Source of the DNA: Pseudomonadota bacterium
GTDB taxonomy: Bacteria > Desulfobacterota > Desulfobacteria > Desulfobacterales > RPRI01
Assembly (NCBI GenBank): GCA_018830925.1
Contig: JAHJRK010000214.1
Coordinates: forward strand, 1-5,580
Direction: 5' to 3'
DNA: 5,580 nucleotides
The notes under the pieces are model-generated. The model did no database searches, was not told the origin of the DNA, and saw only the letters and a list, made by a program, of their open reading frames with translations. Positions 3,961 through 5,580 of the stretch are shown one piece after another. A program made the position numbers and the translations under genes. Position 1 is the first letter of the stretch, and the number at the start of each line of letters is the position of its first letter.

Positions 3961-5562
3961 ATGGGTAAAAAGAGTCGAAGCGCAAAACTGAGACGGAATG
4001 ATCCATGCCCATGTGGTAGTGGAAAAAAGGTTAAAAAATGTCATGGTGTTGCGGCAGGAAGACAAGAAATGATGCCCATCAATTTCGCTCTTGATAAATC
4101 AATTCAAAATAAGATTGCTGAACATAAGGCTATTGCAGTTCAACGACAAAAGCAACAAGGGCTTGGAAGGCCAATTATTTCAGAAAACTTTAAAGGACAT
4201 AGATTTGTTGCAGTAGGTAATGAACTTCGCTGGTCTGAAAAGTGGAAGACATTCCACGATTTCTTATTCGATTATATAAAAACCTGTTTTGGCAAAGAGT
4301 GGTGGTTAGGAGAACTGGCTAAAGCTCCACAAAAAAGACACCCAATTCTTATATGGGCCGTACTGCTAAGCAAATACACGGCTGAACATTTCAATGCGTC
4401 AGATAAAATACATTCGACACTAACCACGGGTGCGATCGACGCATATCTCGGGCTTTCCTATAATCTATACTTACTTGCCCACAATGTTGAATTGCAAAAA
4501 AGCCTCGTGCATAGGCTTAAAAACATGGGCCAGTTCCTTGGTGCCTATTATGAAACATTTGTCGCCGCTGCTTTCATAAAAGCGGGTTTCATTTTAGAAC
4601 TGGAGGACGAGACCGATAGCAGTACTTCACATTGTGAATTCACTGCCACATACAAGGAAACCGGAAATAAATTTTCTGTTGAAGCCAAAGCCCGAAAGGG
4701 TGGTGACCCGTCCCCCGATATAGGTGATCAACTTTATCGTGCATTGAAAAAGCGGGCAGACCATCCACGAGTTGTATTTATTGAATTGAATAGCCCTCCA
4801 AGAGTCAATAACAATGAAGTAACGGATTTTGTCCGACAAATCTCAGATCATCTTCGCGAGCTTGAAGAGAGACTATTTATCAAGGGGAATCCCGCGCCTG
4901 CAGCCTACATCTTCCTTACAAACTTTCCCTATCAATTTAATCTTGAGGCTACTAACGTATTGAAATTTGCTTTTGTTGAAGGTTATAAAATTCCAGAATT
5001 TAATTTTGGACTATCAACACCAAATATTCGAGAGGGTCTGAGGATTAGAAAAGATCACTATGAGATGTATCAGTTGATGAAATCTATTCGTGAACATTCG
5101 GAGATCCCGTCGACTTTCGACGGAGAAGCACCTGAAATGGCTTTTGGTAAAACAGAGGCAAGATTAAAAATCGGACAGCAATATCTTGTCCCTGATAAAG
5201 ACGGAAAGGACGTTGTCGGAGAACTTGTTGAAGCAACAGTTGCATGGGATAAAGTAATGGGTATTTACAAACTGGAAGATGGTCGTTCTGTCATTGCAAC
5301 ATGCCCATTGACCACAGATGAGTTGGCCGCATACCGTAAATATCCTAATACGTTTTTTGGTGTTTATAAAGAACAGGGTAAAAAGGCAGAAACACCTTTA
5401 GAACTTTTCGACTTTTTCTTTGACGTCTACAAACAAACTAGTGATACTCCACCCGCAGAGCGGGTGGCCTCAGGTAGCCCCCCAGAGGGGGGCGTTTTCA
5501 TCGGGAAAGCCCCGTTGGAGCTGTATATAATTTATTTCAAATCAAGTTCTCTTTGTTGTTGA
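3961..5562 (+). CDS. SEC-C zinc-motif protein with PD-(D/E)XK-like nuclease core
   Basis: Protein of 533 residues without signal peptide or membrane segments, so presumably cytoplasmic. The N-terminus holds a SEC-C zinc motif, DPCPCGSGKKVKKCHG (Cys16, Cys18, Cys27, His28), as at the SecA C-terminus, within a very basic stretch. A largely helical region (about 92-190) follows. At 194-243 lies a pattern of the PD-(D/E)XK nuclease fold: Glu198 in a helix (GAYYETFVAAAFIKAGF), Glu226 in CEFTA, and Glu241-Ala-Lys243 in FSVEAKAR, then a helix and the strand RVVFIELN. Residues 400-490 look like a small separate beta-rich domain. I do not recognise a named family. A DNA- or RNA-cleaving role, perhaps in defence, is inference. 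The ATG at 3961 precedes MGKKSR. An in-frame TTG at 3955 is possible, and neither has a clear ribosome site. The last 40 or so residues derive from hairpin repeats and may not be native. Confidence 0.8.
   Translation: MGKKSRSAKLRRNDPCPCGSGKKVKKCHGVAAGRQEMMPINFALDKSIQNKIAEHKAIAVQRQKQQGLGRPIISENFKGHRFVAVGNELRWSEKWKTFHDFLFDYIKTCFGKEWWLGELAKAPQKRHPILIWAVLLSKYTAEHFNASDKIHSTLTTGAIDAYLGLSYNLYLLAHNVELQKSLVHRLKNMGQFLGAYYETFVAAAFIKAGFILELEDETDSSTSHCEFTATYKETGNKFSVEAKARKGGDPSPDIGDQLYRALKKRADHPRVVFIELNSPPRVNNNEVTDFVRQISDHLRELEERLFIKGNPAPAAYIFLTNFPYQFNLEATNVLKFAFVEGYKIPEFNFGLSTPNIREGLRIRKDHYEMYQLMKSIREHSEIPSTFDGEAPEMAFGKTEARLKIGQQYLVPDKDGKDVVGELVEATVAWDKVMGIYKLEDGRSVIATCPLTTDELAAYRKYPNTFFGVYKEQGKKAETPLELFDFFFDVYKQTSDTPPAERVASGSPPEGGVFIGKAPLELYIIYFKSSSLCC
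5449..5497. repeat. Twin G/C-rich hairpins inside the SEC-C gene 3' end
   Basis: Two perfect hairpins stand 9 nt apart. CCACCCGC/GCGGGTGG (5449-5467) has an 8-bp stem, and GCCCCCC/GGGGGGC (5477-5493) a 7-bp stem. Both have the same AGA loop. The second is followed by GTTTT, resembling a weak intrinsic terminator. They are far more G/C-rich than the rest of the gene and lie within the open frame, where they encode a Pro/Gly-rich stretch. Best explained as a dispersed palindromic repeat that entered the 3' end of the gene. Confidence 0.6.
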
Positions 5563-5580
5563 TCAGCCTTTTCTTGATCT

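Noticed and set aside
1..5580. CRISPR array
   Set aside because: No regularly spaced direct repeats were found. The repeats present are isolated palindromes.

Overview
The window reads as an accessory stretch of a bacterial chromosome of moderate GC content. A core-metabolism gene lies at the left edge, three different type II toxin-antitoxin (TA) modules sit side by side in the middle, and a large SEC-C/nuclease-like protein lies at the right. The thiolase carries a roughly 35-residue insertion before its nucleophile. From memory this resembles thiolases of anaerobic Desulfobacterota, so a sulfate-reducing or syntrophic deltaproteobacterium-like host is my best guess, at low to moderate confidence. 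No taxonomic marker is present.

Layout: (1) 64-1353 (-): acetyl-CoA acetyltransferase (thiolase), complete active site, very good ribosome binding site. (2) 1409-2055 (-): a FitA-like ribbon-helix-helix antitoxin and PIN-domain toxin with an ATGA overlap. They are driven by a promoter at 2093-2121 that is overlapped by an ATGG/CCAT operator. (3) 2122-2197: a 76-base spacer packed with palindromes, between two diverging TA promoters. (4) 2198-2848 (+): a vapBC operon with its own TTGACA-17-TAAAAT promoter and a 14-nt overlap between antitoxin and toxin. (5) 2857-2928: a bulged inverted repeat with an attC-like end, at the junction of the converging vapC and higA. (6) 2911-3538 (-): a HI1419/HI1420-type higBA module. 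Its toxin gene is broken by a one-base frameshift, while the antitoxin is intact. (7) 3574-3927: about 350 bases with no convincing gene. (8) 3961-5562 (+): a 533-residue protein with an N-terminal SEC-C zinc motif and a central PD-(D/E)XK-like nuclease signature. Its last 40 or so residues are encoded by two G/C-rich hairpins that look like an intruding repeat.

How it fits together: each TA module looks self-contained and autoregulated, with a promoter and palindromic operator before the first gene. The thiolase lies 55 bases downstream of the first toxin on the same strand and could receive transcription from that TA promoter. The clustering of TA modules, one decayed toxin, the attC-like remnant, the palindromic repeats and the SEC-C nuclease candidate together suggest an accumulation site for mobile or defence genes next to a metabolic gene. 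The best candidate for something undescribed is the SEC-C/nuclease-like protein. The clearest directly visible oddity is the frameshifted higB.
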